From NCBI GenBank assembly GCA_019648995.1, contig BLXT01002372.1, forward strand, positions 463,361 through 484,700: DNA of 21,340 nucleotides, given 5' to 3'. Position numbers and translations under genes: made by a program. This DNA is from Plakobranchus ocellatus. Lineage: Eukaryota; Mollusca; Gastropoda; Plakobranchidae. Positions 17,933 through 21,340 of this stretch are shown here, piece after piece. The notes under the pieces are model-generated. The model made no database searches, was not told the DNA's origin, and worked only from the letters and a program-made list of their open reading frames with translations. How positions within the stretch are numbered: the first letter of the stretch is position 1; the number at the start of each line of letters is the position of its first letter.

Positions 17933-18171
17933 ATCTAGCACTGTCATGTAAATCTGGATCCAGCTCTTCAAATCTCTCCCTCAAGCCAAAGCGCTGGCGT
18001 CAGAACTGGAACTCCCGACATATAAATCTTAGGCAGGTTCGCTACAGTCCAGGTTTAGCTGTAGAGTTGGTCACCAAAATCAATGCTGCAGGGGCTACTG
18101 CGAAGTCCATCGTTTTTGCTCTCATGCACACTGCACTGCCCAATCAGCCAGCTTACGGCTGTGAAGATTAA
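17933..18171 (+). CDS. Plus-strand terminal exon candidate
   Basis: A long pyrimidine tract (tttgttttttttttatctctag) ends at 17932. With one base supplied from upstream, the frame is open for 78 codons to TAA at 18169-18171. AATAAA follows at 18239-18244, so acceptor, stop and poly(A) signal are in the right order. The peptide has a Ser-rich start, a basic Trp-containing stretch (LKPKRWRQNWNSRHIN) and a mixed C-terminal part (GLAVELVTKINAAGATAKSI) ending CED. The region is less AT-rich than its surroundings. A second acceptor six bases on (17939) would use another frame for 28 codons. No family is recognised. Confidence 0.4.
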
Positions 18172-18238
18172 TTCAATACAACAAAGGTATAAGCAAAAAC
18201 ACAAAAATGGTGAACAATATTAAAAAAATATACTCTTA

Positions 18239-18244
18239 AATAAA
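18239..18244 (+). promoter_or_regulatory. Candidate polyadenylation signal AATAAA
   Basis: It lies 68 bases after the stop of the exon candidate at 17933-18171. In AT-rich DNA the hexamer is common by chance. Confidence 0.3.
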
Positions 18245-18259
18245 ATTTTAACGATTCCA

Positions 18260-18770
18260 AGGTTGCTTTTGTAGCGTAAACAAGTTTTGGTGACTGACAA
18301 CTTTTAGCATTGAGTATGAAGAATGAAATCTATGACAAAGAATTCCTTATTTCCTTAAAAAAAATATTTTTCCAGTTTCAACCTAGGTATAAGCTTCTAA
18401 ATGCCGCTATTTTCTTTGCCTTTTTCTTCACTGCAAACTGAAGAAAACTGAAAAATTCATCGTAGCGTATGAGAACTGATGTATACTTTTGCTAGCCCTA
18501 TCACAGCTTTTAGTCAGTGCGTTGTGCTAAAAAGCTAAATAGAACTACCTATTCAAAAACTACAAAATATCGTGAGAAAAAAAGCAAAATCGGGAAATGA
18601 CTTGTCCTGTCATATAAAGACAAAAAATAAGCTAAGAAGAAGCTATCAAAATAAAGATCAGCGTAAAAGCATTACACCTTTTCTGTAGGTACTAAAGTTT
18701 CATTAACTTCAAGCCTTTTAAATTGTTTTGCCTTTGGTGTCCATACTCACTGTCCTTTCTAGTTCTTTTT
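18260..18770. other. Stretch without recognised features
   Basis: It is AT-rich, with no splice-bounded coding block before 18774 and no mobile-element protein. Confidence 0.4.
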
Positions 18771-18773
18771 CAG

Positions 18774-18814
18774 GATGGGAAAGCTGTGAAATCGAACAGC
18801 ATTTTAGTTGGAGG
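18774..18814 (+). CDS. Small plus-strand exon candidate
   Basis: The acceptor is excellent (cctttctagttctttttcag). In phase 0 it reads DGKAVKSNSILVGG and then TAA at 18816-18818; alternatively a weak donor gtaaaaag at 18815 would make it a 41-bp internal exon. It is too short for identification. Confidence 0.2.
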
Positions 18815-18829
18815 GTAAAAAGATGACAA

Positions 18830-19299
18830 TTAATGTTTATTAGAGCAATCCACTGCAAAGCAATGCGTGGCAACTTGTGTGTTCTCCTTAGAGTGATATT
18901 GAATTAATCTTTTTTTTTTTTAATTAAACGATTTAGGTTTTATTCGGAGACCGTTAATAGCCCTACGCACACCCGTCTTGTGGTATTTCATTCATTAATT
19001 TGTATTTTTAAAAAATGAATAGATCTGTATCCACACGACAGTGTATATAGAACTAGCGTTGTAAACGTATTTCATAGAAATCTCCACTACAATTAACGTT
19101 GCCTTCTCTAAGAAACAATTCCAAGATCGATTTCTAGAGACTTTTAGACCAGTCTGGATAGATTGTTTCGATAATCTACATACAATATCTAGTTACGCAT
19201 TTTTAATAAGATAGTTCTGTTTCCCTTTGCTATTATTAAAGACAATTTTGGATATTTCTATGAGTAAAGTTAAGTTATCTTTCTCTCGCCCGTTACTGC
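18830..19299. other. AT-rich stretch without recognised features
   Basis: No gene, RNA or repeat copy is recognised apart from a T run near 18911-18922. Confidence 0.45.
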
Positions 19300-19992
19300 C
19301 ATCACCCGGTATGATTACAACCCCTATTACCACAAACCACCCATTACCAATACCATTACTGCCTTCATCCATCCACCCACCATCATAAATCGCTACCATT
19401 ACAACCATCTTTATCATTAGCATTACGACTACCATTTTTTACCACCGCCACTACCATTATTACTGCAATGATCGCCAGCATGATCACCAATACATTAACC
19501 ATAAATACTACCACCACCATAAATCGCTATCATTACTACAACTTAGATTATCATTGCCATTATGATTTCAGTTTTTACCACCACCATTGACACAAGAAAC
19601 GCCAACACTATCGCCACTACCATCACCATACCACCATCGTTACCAACACCGCAATCATTACCCTTGCCACCACCATTACTACTAACATCACAACCACTAT
19701 TAGCAATAACACCGATATCGTCATCATGATAAGTATCCACCATCACCACCACCATTACCACTACCATCCCCATTTGCAAGACAGTCGCCACTATGACCAC
19801 CACTTTCATTACCATTTCTACCCACATTACCACCACTAGCATTACCACTACCACCACTACTGCCAAAACCATCGCGACCACCATCCCCACTACCACCGAC
19901 ATCATCACTACCTTCACCACTACCATGCCCACCATCTCCGTCACCACCATCACGACCACCAACTACCACCCCTACCACCACCGCCACACCTT
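19300..19992. repeat. (ACY)n trinucleotide tract, about 690 bp
   Basis: Irregular ACC, ATC, ACT and ATT triplets repeat with strong strand asymmetry: G is almost absent from the plus strand. It gives Thr/Ile-rich frames on plus and Val/Met/Gly-rich frames on minus, which are not genes. It is densest after about 19560. The mix of units suggests an old, mutated simple repeat. Confidence 0.92.
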
Positions 19993-20155
19993 TTTCCAAA
20001 TTGGAACGAATGAGGACAATAATTTACGAGATAAGCAGGGTAGCAAAATGACAGATCCTAAAGAAATGAACAGGCAGTATAGGATACTCAAGCCAAGGCC
20101 TATGATTGGCATTCCTGGTTTACAAGTTTTACATAATTTTATCAATTCCTAAGGA

Positions 20156-20481
20156 AGTTTACTGAAACAAAGAAAATTAGAAGCAGTAGAGATTTGGTTT
20201 ATCAGAAGAACGAGGATATTAAGGACGGAAAAAGTCCAATGAATTGGTACTGAATGAGGCTAATCTTGAGAGATCACTGATTAAAACCATAATACAGAGG
20301 CAACTACAACTTTTAGGTCATATTCGGCAACACAAGGGTTTAGCAATCTCTGGAAAGATTGAAGGCAAACACAATAGAGGAAGACAGAGAATAACTTTTA
20401 TTGAAAGTCTTAAGTTATGGGCAATAGGTAAGGTTAACTGAGAATAGGTTTGACTGGAGGAACATGATCGCCAATGTCTGA
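20156..20481 (+). pseudogene. C-terminal relic of a second LINE (endonuclease-RT type)
   Basis: Three frames in sequence give one conserved C-terminus. First RKLEAVEIWFIRRTRILRT up to TGA at 20240-20242. Then, one base shifted, SLIKTIIQRQLQLLGHIRQH and GKIEGKHNRGRQRITFIESL to TGA at 20439-20441. Then FDWRNMIANV to TGA at 20479-20481. The order E-x-W-x-x-R-R, then K-T-I-x-x-R-Q-L-x-x-L-G-H-I, then G-K-I-E-G-K and R-G-R-Q-R, then D-W-R-N-M-I is known from the C-terminal part of reverse transcriptase proteins of repetitive invertebrate LINEs (often named endonuclease-reverse transcriptase or craniofacial development protein 2-like). The two frame shifts show it is dead. It differs from the I-group element: no RNase H. 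Confidence 0.75.
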
Positions 20482-20499
20482 TCCAGACAAGGCTTCTAT

Positions 20500-20958
20500 G
20501 GAGAAGAAAGAAAGTTTCTACATTGTAGTTACTTTTTTTTTATTTTTAAGCTACTGTCAACCAATCAGTGACACTAGCTGAAACTCCACAATAATGGTTT
20601 CGTACCAATCTGTAGTATGTCAGTTTAGCTGTAGTTACTCCTGGTGATATGAAACTTTGAGCAGTCAAAAACTAGCCGGACAGTGAAAGGCTCTCAAAAG
20701 CTGCAGAAAAAGGCTACGTTTAAAAGGTCGAGTGTGCCGCACAAACTAGTGTTAAAAGCTTTGGACTTTCAAAGGCCAACATGACAGTATGATCTGAACT
20801 ATGTCTTTGCTAGGTGCACTTTGATGCTCAGAGGGCGAGTGACGCCACTCGGTTCCTCTATCAAGTCCTCTGATTAACGTCTTAGATCACGACAAAGAAT
20901 CGCTCCCTTGGGGCTGTTCAAGCTCTTATGAGGGCTGGCAGTCACAAAGATGTCTAGA
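20500..20958. other. Stretch without recognised features
   Basis: It is moderately GC-rich with no open block of note. It may contain untranslated or flanking parts of the neighbouring LINE pieces. Confidence 0.35.
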
Positions 20959-20960
20959 TT

Positions 20961-21105
20961 TATTGATTATTGGTATACCCAGTCCATAATTAATCGGTGG
21001 TCTCACGGTTTCTGTTCATTTTCTCTCACAGTTGCTGAAGCAAATGACAAACGAAAGTAAAAATCCATTAAAATCTAGCGCAAGGACTCACCGACTGCAT
21101 GGAGC
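20961..21105 (-). mobile_element. 3' tail of a second I-group LINE copy
   Basis: On the minus strand it ends GGACTGGGTATACCAATAAT followed by CAATAAAT. The 3' UTR before it, including GAGACCACCGATTAAT and AAAATGAACAGAAACC, matches the LINE copy at 15560-15710 in order and spacing. No coding part is present; the similarity fades near 21105. Confidence 0.7.
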
Positions 21106-21340
21106 CCAGCCAAAAGAAACATTGCTCTTAACTAGAGTGATGTGCCAGGGCTATCCATGAGTCATATTCCCAGGAGGTTGCGTGGGATCTCTGCTGGGAT
21201 TGGCTTAAGCTCTTTTCTGAGAAAAAAATGACTAGCCGATCGGCCAGCAGAGGTAAGTTCTGCCGTTCTGTTTAGGGTCAAAGAGGTGTAGTGATGAGCG
21301 ACAGCAATAATTTGCTTGCCCTGTCATGACTTAAACTTCA
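21106..21340. other. Window end, nothing recognised
   Basis: It is moderately GC-rich. I could not extend the LINE similarity into it and see no open block with splice borders. Confidence 0.4.

Noticed and set aside
19543-20152. 139-codon Val/Met ORF, Gly/Asp ORF and Thr-rich ORF
   Set aside because: All three are shadows of the (ACY)n trinucleotide tract.

Overview
The window looks like nuclear DNA from an animal, most likely an invertebrate and possibly a mollusc; the phylum is an inference. The reasons are high AT content, no long uninterrupted genes, many homopolymers and microsatellites, splice-site pairs around short open blocks, and decayed non-LTR retrotransposons with tRNA-like SINEs. 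There is no bacterial operon structure, no rRNA, no intact tRNA gene and no CRISPR array.

Layout. 1-1210: AT-rich DNA with a (GA)n tract. 1216-1357: SINE copy 1. 1861-2090: a diverged tandem duplication. 2.1-7.5 kb: AT-rich DNA with scattered old repeats, one possible minus-strand exon (3874-4042) and a GC-richer island (about 5.6-6.4 kb) whose long ORF I do not recognise. 7.5-12.8 kb: a chain of minus-strand blocks with splice-like borders whose reading phases agree from one to the next (12790-12826, 12133-12315, 9332-9365, 8871-8937, 8420-8487, 7545-7654). The largest intron of this model holds SINE copy 2 (10252-10404), a transposase-like relic (9648-9935) and an open block broken by one TGA (11602-11883). 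13.0-15.55 kb: plus-strand blocks; 14000-14085, 14530-14739 and 15330-15363 are phase-coherent and may end at 15521-15548. 15556-16430: the 3' end of an I-group LINE on the minus strand, starting 8 bp after that stop codon. 16437-16584: SINE copy 3. 17059-17124, 17933-18171 and 18774-18814: further plus-strand exon candidates. 17261-17559: pyrimidine tract. 19300-19992: (ACY)n trinucleotide tract. 20156-20481: a frameshifted C-terminal relic of a second LINE. 20961-21105: a second copy of the I-group LINE 3' tail.

The two strongest results are the two by-eye spliced gene models, one on each strand and diverging from about 12.8-13.5 kb, and the apparent sharing of a 3' tail between the SINE family and the I-group LINE. 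No exon matches a family I can name with confidence, so no function is assigned. All splice sites and repeat alignments were read by eye and have no transcript or database support here.
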